64,000 bases of DNA from Chloroflexota bacterium (GTDB lineage Bacteria > Chloroflexota > UBA6077 > JACCZL01). The notes under the pieces are model-generated. The model was not told where the DNA came from. It searched no databases and was given only the letters and a program-made list of their open reading frames with translations. How positions within the stretch are numbered: position 1 is the stretch's first letter; every line of letters begins with the position of its first letter. A program made the translations under genes and the position numbers. Of this stretch, positions 17,190-25,849 are shown piece by piece. The stretch covers positions 80,286-144,285 of the forward strand of contig JADLFM010000038.1 in the NCBI GenBank assembly GCA_020845495.1, given 5' to 3'.

Positions 17190-18167
17190 TCACGCCCCAG
17201 GCCGTCGGGCGCGCAGGAAGAGCCGGTTGAGACCGGCGACGAAGTCGTGCGCGTCGGCAGTTGATAGCATCCGCCAGCCGACCCCGCCGAGCAGCGTCGT
17301 GACCTCGTCCTCGGGGAGACGATAGAGCGCGGCGAAGGTGGGGCCGGACACGAACATGCGTAGCATGCCCGCCCCCTTTGGCTCGGTCCAGATGGTGAAG
17401 AGCGCCCGCGTCTTCTGGCTGGGGGACGCGAACATCAGGCTCGTCGCGCGTGCTCGGACGTGGAGCCCGTGCCACGCCGCCGCGCTCTGGATCGTCCGGA
17501 AGGCCCGCCCGACGCCGGCCGTGTCCGCCGCGCTGCACGTGGTCTCGACGGTCACTCGACCCCGCCGTGCCACCTGGCCGATGCGGCGCGGCTCAGGCGC
17601 TCCATCGCTCGTACCCTCGCGCACCAGCACCCGCCGGCCCGGCTCGACCTCATAGAGCGCAAAGGTCACCACCTCGAAGTGTGTGCCGAGCGCATCGCTC
17701 ACGCACGTGAGGTGGTGGTCCAGGTCCGCCACGCGTCCCAGGCCGACGACGACGATCCGAACGTCACGGGTTGCACCGCGTGCGCCCGCCACGTCGATGC
17801 GTCGCGCCAGGGGGCGCATGCCCCGGTCGTCCACGGCTGCGAGATAGGCGTGGAGTTGGGCCGCAAGCAACGCCGGTGTCGCCGTCGCCAGAAGCGTGCC
17901 GGCAGTTGCCGCACGAGCCAGGCCCGCCCGCCCGACCTCGCCGTGCTCCACAAGCACCCCGACCCAACGTCCCCGCTCGTCGAGCGCCAGCAGGTCGAGC
18001 ATGCCGCCGCCAAGGTCCACGTCTCGCCCGACGACCATCAGCCCCGGCGCGAGCACCGCCGGGTCGCGCTCCACCCACTCCACAAGCTGCTGCCAGGTGG
18101 CCGAATCGGCCGGCGCCAGCGCCTGCGGGCCAGCATCCGTGAGGTGCCAGAGGCCGAACTGTTGCAT
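17190..18167 (-). CDS. Protein with degenerate PD-(D/E)XK (NucS/DUF91-like) N-terminal fold
   Basis: A 325-aa protein of uncertain role. Residues about 50-95 read like the core of a restriction-type nuclease fold: GLMVVGRDVDLGGGMLDLLA, then DERGRWVGVLVEHG and a helix rich in Ala and Arg. In active homologues the third strand ends E-x-K (IELK); here it ends VEH, so the catalytic lysine is missing. The C-terminal 100 residues form a separate domain with no recognised family. It sits between a nuclease/ATPase pair and a WYL regulator plus helicase, which suggests DNA binding without cleavage. Confidence 0.55.
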   Translation of the reverse strand: MQQFGLWHLTDAGPQALAPADSATWQQLVEWVERDPAVLAPGLMVVGRDVDLGGGMLDLLALDERGRWVGVLVEHGEVGRAGLARAATAGTLLATATPALLAAQLHAYLAAVDDRGMRPLARRIDVAGARGATRDVRIVVVGLGRVADLDHHLTCVSDALGTHFEVVTFALYEVEPGRRVLVREGTSDGAPEPRRIGQVARRGRVTVETTCSAADTAGVGRAFRTIQSAAAWHGLHVRARATSLMFASPSQKTRALFTIWTEPKGAGMLRMFVSGPTFAALYRLPEDEVTTLLGGVGWRMLSTADAHDFVAGLNRLFLRARRPGA

Positions 18168-18342
18168 GAGTCGTCACCATCCCTGGCACGAGAATACGCG
18201 GGTGTCGTGACATCTAGCTGTCACGACCGCGGTGTCCATTCCGGAGCTTTTGGGCAGATGTGCGGACTCTGGTCGAGGGATGCGAAGCGCGGGACGGGCC
18301 GACTGCCGATGCTGCCGCCGGAACAGCGTCACCCGTCGATGG

Positions 18343-19344
18343 CTAGCCGGGGAGGGCGGCATCCTGGCCGTAACGGGCAAGCATCGCGCGGGTCGTGTCC
18401 ACGATCTCCTGCCGCAACTCCGGTGGCTCCAGTACCTCGACGGCGTGGCCCCAGGTCAGCACCCATTGGCGAATTTCCAGCAGCCCGCCGACGACGAATG
18501 AGACGATCACGCTGCCGTCCGGCTGTGTCTCGAGCCGCTGTGAATCGTGCCAACGGCTCTCGCGTAGGCGCTGGATCGCCGAAGCGTCGTGGAAGCGCAG
18601 GCGAACCTCGAAGGGATGGTCGTCGGTAATGATCCAGGCGTTCCGGAGGCGCTCGGCCAGATCGAAGCTCGGGGGGACCAGGAAGTGCTCGGGGGTTGGA
18701 TCCACGTGCTGGATGCGCTCCAGCTTGAAGGTGCGCAGCCCACCGCTCAGGTGGTCGTGCCCGACGACGTACAGGCCGTGGCCGTTCGGGTTTGGCTCGA
18801 GTGTGTACGGATCGAACAGCCGCTCGCTTGGCGGCTCTCCCTCGGGGTGCCCGAGTTTGGCGTAGCGGATGCGCACCCGCCGGCCGTTCGCCCACGCCTC
18901 CGAAAGCACTTCGAAGACCTCGGACTGGTGCAGGTCGCGCGGGCGGACGGCCAGCGCGGCGACGGTGGCGTGCACATGCTCGACGAGCGGAGATGGCAGG
19001 ACTGCCGCGAGTTTCTCGAAGGCTGCCGAGATGTGGGGCTCGTGGCGGTCCGAGGCTCGTGCCAACAGCCGAGCGCTCAAGTACAGCCCGATGGCTTCGA
19101 GGAGGGTCAGCCGGAGGGGCGCGAGGAAGCCATCGTCGAGCACGCCCCAGCGCCCATCCGCGTGCCAGATCGGCGTTCCCACCGTACTTTCGAGGGCCAT
19201 CAGGTCACGGCGGGCGGTCCGTGGGCTGACTCCGGTCCGCTCGGCGATCACCTCCAGCGTCAGGCCGTGCGGATGCTGGCGCAGCAGGTTTGCCACTCGC
19301 ACGAGCCGCGCGGTGCGGTCTCGTCGCGCGTGCCCGTCGATCAT
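18343..19344 (-). CDS. WYL-domain transcriptional regulator
   Basis: A 333-aa regulator. The N-terminal helix-turn-helix (about 10-60) contains LTLEVIAERTGVSPRTARRD. The WYL domain (about 145-225) includes RVRIRYAKLG, RLFDPYTLEP, GLYVVGHDHLSGGLRTFKLE and ends in the FKLERI sensor strand. A WCX-type C-terminal extension follows (FEVRLRFHD to the end). WYL proteins sense nucleic acids or nucleotides and often control defence or DNA-damage genes. Its ATG overlaps the helicase stop by 4 nt, so the two are co-translated. Confidence 0.9.
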   Translation of the reverse strand: MIDGHARRDRTARLVRVANLLRQHPHGLTLEVIAERTGVSPRTARRDLMALESTVGTPIWHADGRWGVLDDGFLAPLRLTLLEAIGLYLSARLLARASDRHEPHISAAFEKLAAVLPSPLVEHVHATVAALAVRPRDLHQSEVFEVLSEAWANGRRVRIRYAKLGHPEGEPPSERLFDPYTLEPNPNGHGLYVVGHDHLSGGLRTFKLERIQHVDPTPEHFLVPPSFDLAERLRNAWIITDDHPFEVRLRFHDASAIQRLRESRWHDSQRLETQPDGSVIVSFVVGGLLEIRQWVLTWGHAVEVLEPPELRQEIVDTTRAMLARYGQDAALPG

Positions 19345-22175
19345 CGCGGCGGCTCTGTCATCGTGGTTGGCACCGCTGTGTGCTCCCTGAGCGTCGTTGA
19401 CGTGTCGTCGGCTGCCACCCCTGCCGCCTGGCCGCTCGGGGCTACGACCGACAGGAACCGGCTCGGTGGGCGCGGCCGACCGCTGCCACTATAGACCGCG
19501 CGGGTTAGGTAAAGCCGCCGCCGCGCTCGCGTCAGCGCGACATAAAACAATCGCCGCTCCTCCTCCAGGTCACGTGACGCCACGGCGCGGCGGCGGGGCA
19601 GATCGTCGTCCGAGCAGCCCGCGACGAACACCGTGTCGAACTCGAGCCCTTTGGCCTGGTGGATCGTCAAGACCGGGACGCGCCGTTCGTTGGCCGCGAC
19701 GTGATCGATCTGACCGGCAAGAGCGGCTTGCTGGACGAGCGCCCGCAACGCCGTCGGTGGCTCTAAGCGCGCGTCGTCGTGGGCCTCGAACATGGCGATG
19801 AGCTCGCGTAGGGCATAGCGGCCGGCCGGCGCCTCCTTGGCGCGCTGCCAGATGCCGGCTTCGTCGAGCAGACGAGCGAGCAAGGTGGCTGGCCGCTCGA
19901 AAGGTACGCGCGCCCGCCAGTCGTCGAGTTGTGCAGCCAATGTCTGGAACGGCTGGCCCAGATCGCGAACCAGGTCACGCCGCCCGGCCGCCGTCCGCTC
20001 CGCTTGCACTACCAGCCAACCCAGAAGGTCGAGCGTCGTCGCGACGTCGGCGGCCGCGCGATGGGTCGGACGATGGACGAGGCGTAGCCGCTCGGCCAGG
20101 GCGGCGAGTGAGTGCGGCTCCTCGGGCACGAAGCGCCGCGCGACCTCCCAGGTGTCGGCGATGACCGCTCCCCAGGCGCCAGCCGATATCCCCTGGCTGG
20201 CCGTGTCCGATGCATCGCCCTGGCCGCCGACCCGGGCATCGGTCGGCCCCGCCCCCTGTCCGGCAGGCTGGTCGTGCGGCGGCCTGTCGTCAGGGCAACC
20301 GCCCCGTCCGGCGGCCCCGTCGCCAGCCTGTCCGATGAAGGAACTGGCGGCACGTCCATCAGGGTGGCCTGCCGCTGGCGCGCCGCCTCGGTGCGATGCG
20401 ATGGGCGAGGGCAGTCCGTGGCGCGCGCATACGGCGGCGAGGACGCGCAGGTCGTAGCCGACGTTGTGGCCGACGAGTAGCCCGCCCTCGGCAAAGGCGA
20501 GAAAGCGCGCGATGGCCTCTTCGGGCGGCTGACCCTCGGTGGCCAGGAGCGCGTCGGTCAGGCCGTGGATACGCTCGGAATCGCCGACCGGCCCGGACGG
20601 TCGCACGAGCACCTGAAAACGGTCGTCCACGCGGCCCTGCACGAGGCGAGTTGCGGCGATCTCGACGATCTCGGCGCGGGCCTCGTCGAGCCCGGTCGTC
20701 TCGAGATCGAAGACGACCATAACCCCGTCACGGTAGGCATCGAGCAGCGCTGCCAGCGGGTCGCCACACGCGAGCGTGTGGGGTCGGAGCATGTCGACCA
20801 GCCGCAATCCAAGGCGTTCACCGCGCTGACGGATGTCGTTCAAGATGGTACCGCCGATGCCGCGCGTGGAACGCTCCCAGACCCTGAGCGCGTCGCCGGC
20901 GCTGGATGGGTTCAGGAGGAGCCGCAGGTAGGCCAGGGCATCGCCAACCTCCAATTGGCGAAAGACGGCCGTCCGCGCCGCCGTCACGTGCGGCACGCCG
21001 GCGCGCTCGAGGGCATAGCCGATCTCGTCGCAATACCAATTGGCCGGAGCCAGCACCCCGATGGCTGCTCGGTCCAATCCCGTGCCGTCGAGGGCCGCCA
21101 CCTGCTCTGCGATCCAGGCCGCTTCGTCCGCGACGTTCGCCGCCGTGTGGACCACGATTGGCTTGCCGTCGTCGCAAGTGGGTGCAGCGGAGAGGCGTGT
21201 GACGCGCCGTTCGAGCGTCGTGGCGAAGGTGTCGGCGGCATGGATCAGGGTGCGAGTGGCGCGGTGGTTGTCGGTGAGGAGGAACGTTTCGAGCGGGCCG
21301 AACTCAGCGCCGAAGCGGCCCAGCAGCGCGGCCGGGCTCGCACCCCGCCACTCGTAGATCGTCTGGTCGAGGTCGCCGAAGAGAGCGAGGTTACCGCCTC
21401 CCCGTGCGAGCGCCGCGACAACCTCGTACTCGGAGAGGTGGGTGTCCTGCACCTCGTCCACCTGGATCAACTCGAAGCGATGCTGCCAGCGCTCGCGGAC
21501 CCCTGGTAGCCCCGCAAAGAGTGCCCGAACGCGCAACACCAGATCTGCAAAATCCAGCATCTGCCACTGGCTGAGGCCGCGCTCGTAACGAAACGCCGCC
21601 TTGCGCTCACGCTCATCCTCGATAGCGGCGGCGGCCCAGACTGGCGGGAGCGGCCAGCGCAGTCTGGCTGCGGGCAACTGGACCTTGGCCTGCTGGAGCC
21701 GGCGGTACAGGGGCTCGGCGGCGTCTGTGTTCCCGTCGATGGCTGGCAGGCTCAGGATGCGCCGCAGCAGTGCGATCGACTCCGTCTCGTCGCAGATGGC
21801 GAACTCGGAGGGTAGGCCGGCCGCTTTGGCCTCGCGGCGGAGGATATCGGCGCAGAGGTGATGGAACGTCCGAGGCACGAGCCGGTCGGACAGGTCAGGA
21901 AAGCGCCGTCCGATCCGTGCTCGTAGTTCGCGGGCGGCGCGGTTGGTGAAGGTGATGCAGAGTATCCGCTCGGGCGCGATGCCGGCCTCGAGCGCCCACG
22001 CCACTCGCTCGGTCAACACGGTCGTCTTGCCGGTCCCGACCGGCGCCAGCACCAGCACTCCGCCGCTCAGATGCTCGACGATGGCGCGCTGCTCGCCGCT
22101 CAACACCATCGGCGAAGCGTCCGGCCCGGTCGGCAGGGTGGCTGATGGCGTGGCGACGGTCAGCAGATCGGGCAC
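19341..22175 (-). CDS. UvrD/Rep-type helicase with embedded DnaQ-type exonuclease domain
   Basis: Superfamily-1A 3'-5' helicase of 944 aa. The GTG at 22175 has GGAAGG 5 nt upstream; an ATG at 22229 would add 18 residues and has no site. Helicase motifs: Walker A APVGTGKTTV (about 44-53), Walker B QVDEVQDT, motif III FGDLDQTIYEWRGA, motif V TIHQAKGLEFDTVFVAG and motif VI LFYVALTRARRRLY. Between the halves, residues about 485-722 are a complete DEDDh exonuclease: VFDLETTGLD (ExoI), LLVGHNVGYDL (ExoII) and HRAAADV (ExoIII). A 74-residue Gly/Pro/Asp-rich insert interrupts the exonuclease. It probably unwinds and trims DNA in repair or defence. Confidence 0.88.
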   Translation of the reverse strand: MPDLLTVATPSATLPTGPDASPMVLSGEQRAIVEHLSGGVLVLAPVGTGKTTVLTERVAWALEAGIAPERILCITFTNRAARELRARIGRRFPDLSDRLVPRTFHHLCADILRREAKAAGLPSEFAICDETESIALLRRILSLPAIDGNTDAAEPLYRRLQQAKVQLPAARLRWPLPPVWAAAAIEDERERKAAFRYERGLSQWQMLDFADLVLRVRALFAGLPGVRERWQHRFELIQVDEVQDTHLSEYEVVAALARGGGNLALFGDLDQTIYEWRGASPAALLGRFGAEFGPLETFLLTDNHRATRTLIHAADTFATTLERRVTRLSAAPTCDDGKPIVVHTAANVADEAAWIAEQVAALDGTGLDRAAIGVLAPANWYCDEIGYALERAGVPHVTAARTAVFRQLEVGDALAYLRLLLNPSSAGDALRVWERSTRGIGGTILNDIRQRGERLGLRLVDMLRPHTLACGDPLAALLDAYRDGVMVVFDLETTGLDEARAEIVEIAATRLVQGRVDDRFQVLVRPSGPVGDSERIHGLTDALLATEGQPPEEAIARFLAFAEGGLLVGHNVGYDLRVLAAVCARHGLPSPIASHRGGAPAAGHPDGRAASSFIGQAGDGAAGRGGCPDDRPPHDQPAGQGAGPTDARVGGQGDASDTASQGISAGAWGAVIADTWEVARRFVPEEPHSLAALAERLRLVHRPTHRAAADVATTLDLLGWLVVQAERTAAGRRDLVRDLGQPFQTLAAQLDDWRARVPFERPATLLARLLDEAGIWQRAKEAPAGRYALRELIAMFEAHDDARLEPPTALRALVQQAALAGQIDHVAANERRVPVLTIHQAKGLEFDTVFVAGCSDDDLPRRRAVASRDLEEERRLFYVALTRARRRLYLTRAVYSGSGRPRPPSRFLSVVAPSGQAAGVAADDTSTTLREHTAVPTTMTEPPR

Positions 22176-22456
22176 ATGCGCCTTCCGGCGGCCGGTCAGC
22201 GGCCAGCATCCCGCCGAGCATACGCGCATCGTCTGGTCGTGTCAAAGGGCCAATGGGCAGGCTCGTGTGGGCGTTTGCCCAAAGAGTGGTGAGGATCAGA
22301 CAGAGCAGGGGCGAGCTTCGCGCACCTCGGCTCGGACGTCGCCATCGGGCCGATCGAGGGGTTGAGGCCGGTGGATGGGCCGGTGGGCGGAGGCCCATGC
22401 TCTGGCCGATAATGCGCCCGCCGCCCTCATTCGCCAGGAGAAGGAGCACTCGCTCG
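22176..22456. other. Divergent intergenic region, helicase and CoA-transferase
   Basis: 281 bases separating two divergent genes, so both promoters should be here. GATAAT (plus strand, 22408-22413) is a fair -10 for the CoA-transferase but lacks a -35. An imperfect hairpin GGGCA...TGCCC lies at about 22255-22280. No small gene is supported. Confidence 0.4.
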
Positions 22457-23662
22457 ATGTCCGACACCCCGCCAACCGGCCCGCTCGCGGGCGTGCGCGT
22501 CCTCGAGCTTGGCTCGCTCATTGCCGGCCCGTTTGCCGGCCGGATCCTGGCCGACTTCGGCGCTGACGTCCTGAAGATCGAGCCGCCCGAGAGCGGCGAC
22601 CCGCTCCGGACCTGGAGCTTCGTCACCGAGCACGGCTCGCTCTGGTCGCTGGCGCAGTCACGCAACAAGCGCAGCGTCAGCGTCGATCTGCGGACCGCCG
22701 AGGGGCGTGAGATCGTCCGTGGACTGGCCCGCGAGTGTCAGGTGGTGATCGAGAACTTCCGACCGGGTCGAATGGAGACGTGGGGGCTCGGCTACGACGA
22801 CCTCGCGAGCGTGAATCCGGCCCTGGTGATGGTCCGCATCTCCGGATTCGGGCAGACCGGGCCGTACAGCCATCGGCCGGGCTTCGGGAACATTGCCGAG
22901 TCGATGGGCGGTATTCGCTACATCACCGGCTGGCCGGACCGCCCGCCGCTCCGGATCGGGCTCAGCATCGGCGACAGCATCGCCGGGCTCTATGCCGTTG
23001 TCGGCACGCTGATGGCGCTGCGCGTCGCGGAGCAGACCGGCCGGGGACAGGTGGTCGACGTGGCGCTCATGGAGTCGGTGTTCTCGATGCTCGAAGCGAT
23101 CGTGCCTGAGTATGGCTACGACGGGCGCGTCCGCGAGCGGACCGGTAATCTGCTCGGCGGCTCAGCCCCCTCGAACACCTATCCCACGGCCGATGGGCAC
23201 TGGCTGGCGATCGGCGCGAACGGGGACGGCATCTTCCGCCGCTTCAGCGCCGCTATTGGCCAGCCGGAGCTCGCCCACGACCCGTGCTACGCCACGAATC
23301 AGGCGCGACGGGCGAACGCGGGCAACCTCGACGCGCTCATCGCCGAGTGGACCTCGACGCGCACCCTCGCCGAGGCGATGGCGATTTTGAACGAGGCCGA
23401 CGTCCCGGCCGGCCCCGTCTACTCGGTCGAGGACATCGCGAACGACCCCCAGTACCAGGCCCGCGAGATGCTCGTCGACCTCCCGGACGCACGCCTGGGC
23501 CGTCTGCTGATGCCCGGCATCGTGCCGCGCCTGACTGCCACGCCGGGTGCCATCCGGTCAGCCGGGCCGGACGTCGGTCAGGACACCGACGATGTGCTTG
23601 GTAGGCTGCTCGGTCTGGACCCCAAGGCGCTGGCTGCTCTCCGCGACCGCCGGGTGATCTGA
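22457..23662 (+). CDS. CaiB/BaiF family (type III) CoA-transferase
   Basis: Transfers CoA between carboxylic acids; the substrate cannot be told from sequence. The 401-aa protein starts at the ATG at 22457, preceded by AGGAGAAGGAG, though an open frame extends further upstream. Signatures: GVRVLELGSLIAGPFAGRIL, DFGADVLKIEPPESGDP, the NKRSVSVDLR strand and DVALMESVFSMLE, which carries the catalytic aspartate. The C-terminal DVPAGPVYSVEDIANDPQ is also typical. The last codons form the first unit of a 20-bp tandem repeat. Confidence 0.93.
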   Translation: MSDTPPTGPLAGVRVLELGSLIAGPFAGRILADFGADVLKIEPPESGDPLRTWSFVTEHGSLWSLAQSRNKRSVSVDLRTAEGREIVRGLARECQVVIENFRPGRMETWGLGYDDLASVNPALVMVRISGFGQTGPYSHRPGFGNIAESMGGIRYITGWPDRPPLRIGLSIGDSIAGLYAVVGTLMALRVAEQTGRGQVVDVALMESVFSMLEAIVPEYGYDGRVRERTGNLLGGSAPSNTYPTADGHWLAIGANGDGIFRRFSAAIGQPELAHDPCYATNQARRANAGNLDALIAEWTSTRTLAEAMAILNEADVPAGPVYSVEDIANDPQYQAREMLVDLPDARLGRLLMPGIVPRLTATPGAIRSAGPDVGQDTDDVLGRLLGLDPKALAALRDRRVI

Positions 23663-23755
23663 GCGAGGGCCGGGTGATCTGAGCGAGGGCCGGGTGATCT
23701 GAGCGAGGGCCGGGCGATCTGAGCGAGGGCCGGGCGATCTGAGCGAGGGCCGGGC
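23651..23755. repeat. 20-bp tandem repeat, five copies, starting inside the CoA-transferase gene
   Basis: The unit CGGGTGATCTGAGCGAGGGC is repeated without spacers at 23651, 23671, 23691, 23711 and 23731, followed by a partial CGGGC. Copies 4 and 5 carry GGGCGATC instead of GGGTGATC. The first unit includes the final codons and stop of the CoA-transferase; later copies lie outside the gene. Slipped-strand duplication is the simplest explanation. Confidence 0.9.
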
Positions 23756-23869
23756 TGGGCGTAGACAGCGACGGCCAGTCGGCCGCCACCTGGTCTACAC
23801 CCGGCGGGCCAAACTGCCCGGCCTGGCCCGCCCCATGCCTGAATGTCGCGGGATACTCCTATCCGGCCG

Positions 23870-24964
23870 CTACTTCGGGAAGGTGATGACGCTCCGGGCG
23901 ACCTCGCCCCGGCCCAGCCGGTCGTAGGCTTCATTGATCTCGTCCAGGCTGTAGGTTCGGGAGATCATCTCCTTGACCTTCAACTTGCCGGCAAGCGTCA
24001 GGTCGACGAAGCGCTGAAAGTCGAGGCGCGGGCGCGCCCCCCCATACCAGGTGCCCAGCAACTTCGTCTCCTTCTGGACGAACACCAGCGGATCGAAGCC
24101 GGCCGTCTGACCCTGCGGCGCCATCCCGACGATGACTGCTGTGCCGGCCACGCGCGTCATCTGGATGGCCTGCTCGACGGTTCTGGCGTTGCCGATGACC
24201 TCGAAGGCGTAATCCACTCCGCCGCCCGTCAGGTCGCGGACCTGTTCGACGGCGTCGCCCTTCGAGGCGTTCACCAGATCGGTTGCACCGAAGCTGGCCG
24301 CGTAGTCGAGCTTGTTGTCGAGCAGGTCGACGGCGATGATCTTGCTCGCGTTCACCAGCGCTGCGCCCTGGATGACGTTCAACCCAACGCCGCCACAGCC
24401 GATGACCGCGACGGTCGCGCCCGGCTCGACGTTAGCCGCGTTCAGTACCGCGCCGACGCCGGTCGTGACGGCGCAGCCGATCAGGCACAGCTCTTCCATC
24501 GAGATGTCCTGGGTAATCGGCACGACCTGCTCGACAGGCATCACGACGTATTCGGCGAAGCTGCCCATCCGCCCGAGGACCGGGATGTCCTGGCCGTTGC
24601 GGTGAACGCGGGAGGTGCCGTCCGGCATCTTGAAGCGGTCGCCGGTGTAGCCCTCGCACAGGACGGTGCGGCCGAGGATGCACATCCGGCAGCGCCCGCA
24701 CCAGGGCCGGAACGAGAGTGCAACGCGGTCACCCGGCTTGACGGCGGTCACCCCCGGCCCGACCTCATCGACGTAGCCGGACGCTTCGTGCCCGAGCAAG
24801 ACCGGCAACGGGAACTTCCACTCACCTTTCATGACGTGGTAATCGCTGTGGCAGACACCGGTCGCCGCGACCTTGACCTTGACCTCGTTTTCTTTGGGCG
24901 GGTCTATCTGGACCTCCTCGATGTCGAGGGGCGTCTGATAGGCGTTGAGTATGGCTGCCTTCAT
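23870..24964 (-). CDS. Zinc-dependent NAD(P) alcohol dehydrogenase
   Basis: Medium-chain dehydrogenase of 364 aa, resembling class III/aryl alcohol dehydrogenases. Catalytic zinc ligands appear in GVCHSDYH (Cys37) and GHEASGYV. The structural-zinc cysteines lie in WCGRCRMCILGRTVLC. The Rossmann motif is VAVIGCGGVGLNVIQGA, followed by an acidic residue in IIAVDLLDNK, which favours NAD over NADP. The ATG has a GGGAGG site 7 nt upstream. It is convergent with the CoA-transferase. Confidence 0.93.
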   Translation of the reverse strand: MKAAILNAYQTPLDIEEVQIDPPKENEVKVKVAATGVCHSDYHVMKGEWKFPLPVLLGHEASGYVDEVGPGVTAVKPGDRVALSFRPWCGRCRMCILGRTVLCEGYTGDRFKMPDGTSRVHRNGQDIPVLGRMGSFAEYVVMPVEQVVPITQDISMEELCLIGCAVTTGVGAVLNAANVEPGATVAVIGCGGVGLNVIQGAALVNASKIIAVDLLDNKLDYAASFGATDLVNASKGDAVEQVRDLTGGGVDYAFEVIGNARTVEQAIQMTRVAGTAVIVGMAPQGQTAGFDPLVFVQKETKLLGTWYGGARPRLDFQRFVDLTLAGKLKVKEMISRTYSLDEINEAYDRLGRGEVARSVITFPK

Positions 24965-25243
24965 CGGGATCCTCCCTGGCGGCGGAGCGGCGCCTGTGCT
25001 GCCCGCGCAGTGTTCGGAGGATACCAGACCCCGCTGCGCGCCTCTGTGCGTTCGGAGACCCGCTCGGAGACCCGCTCGGATTCACGGTCCAAGCGGGCAG
25101 ACTCCGAGAACTGGCCGCTCACGGCCGCGCCGACGAAACCAAAGCCCCGATGAAAGCCGCGGGCGCTGGACCATTCGAGTGCTGCGCCAGTCTCGGGCTC
25201 TACTATGGGTTTAGGATCGCCAGGACGAGGAGGGCGTGCCAGC

Positions 25244-25801
25244 GTGGACGATGTAACCCAGCCAGGAGCGGTCCGAACGGCCTGGCTCATCACGGGGGTG
25301 CCGGGGGCGGGCAAGTCAACGGTCGCCGGGCTGCTGGCGCGACGCCTGCCGCGTGCCGCCCACATCGAGGGCGACGCGCTGGCGGCTGCCATCCGGAGCG
25401 GTGCCGTCCTGCCGGGCCAGGAGCCCAACGACGAGTCGCGTCGACAAATGCACCTCGTCGTGCAGCAGCAGTGCTTGCTGGCACGTTCGTTCGCGGACGC
25501 CGGGTTCGTGCCGGTCATCGACTATGTCGTCGTCGAGCGGACCCGTCTCGGGCGCTATCGCGACGCGCTCGCGCTCTTCGACGTGCGCGTCGTGGTGCTC
25601 GATCCTGACCCCGAGACAGTGCTTCGGCGGGACCGCTCCCGACCGAAGGGACCGCTCGCCCCGGCCTTTCTGTACTTGCGTTCCATCATGCAGGCCGAAC
25701 TGGCAGGTGTTGGCCTCTGGATCGACACCAGTGCGCTCACGGCCGAGGAGACGGTTGGGCGCATCCTCGCCGAGCAGGAGCGCGCTCGGCTTGTGGACTG
25801 A
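25244..25801 (+). CDS. Small P-loop kinase/ATPase (zeta-toxin or phosphotransferase-like)
   Basis: A 185-aa protein from the GTG at 25244 (GAGGAGGG 9 nt upstream; an ATG at 25205 has no site). The Walker A is LITGVPGAGKSTVAGLLA near the N-terminus. A conserved acid follows in HIEGDALAAAI, as in gluconate, chloramphenicol and zeta-type kinases. The rest includes VIDYVVVERTRL, DPDPETVLRRDRSRP with a likely Arg-rich lid, and WIDTSALTAEETVGRIL. These features fit a small-molecule or nucleotide kinase. No antitoxin gene is next to it. Confidence 0.8.
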   Translation: MDDVTQPGAVRTAWLITGVPGAGKSTVAGLLARRLPRAAHIEGDALAAAIRSGAVLPGQEPNDESRRQMHLVVQQQCLLARSFADAGFVPVIDYVVVERTRLGRYRDALALFDVRVVVLDPDPETVLRRDRSRPKGPLAPAFLYLRSIMQAELAGVGLWIDTSALTAEETVGRILAEQERARLVD

Positions 25802-25849
25802 CTCCGGAACTGGGCAGGGTTAGCGCCCGAGAGGTACGCTCGACCCGGA

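Noticed and set aside
19341..22229. Helicase start at the ATG at 22229
   Set aside because: The GTG at 22175 has a GGAAGG site 5 nt upstream, while the ATG has none. The extra 18 residues show no conserved feature.
23651..23755. Tandem 20-bp units as a CRISPR-like array
   Set aside because: There are no spacers; the units are directly adjacent.
23843..25153. Long plus-strand open frame opposite the alcohol dehydrogenase
   Set aside because: Antisense frame of a clear dehydrogenase in GC-rich DNA; composition is shadow-like and there is no ribosome site or homology.
25244..25801. Zeta-type toxin of a toxin-antitoxin pair
   Set aside because: No small antitoxin gene on either side, and the core also fits small-molecule kinases.
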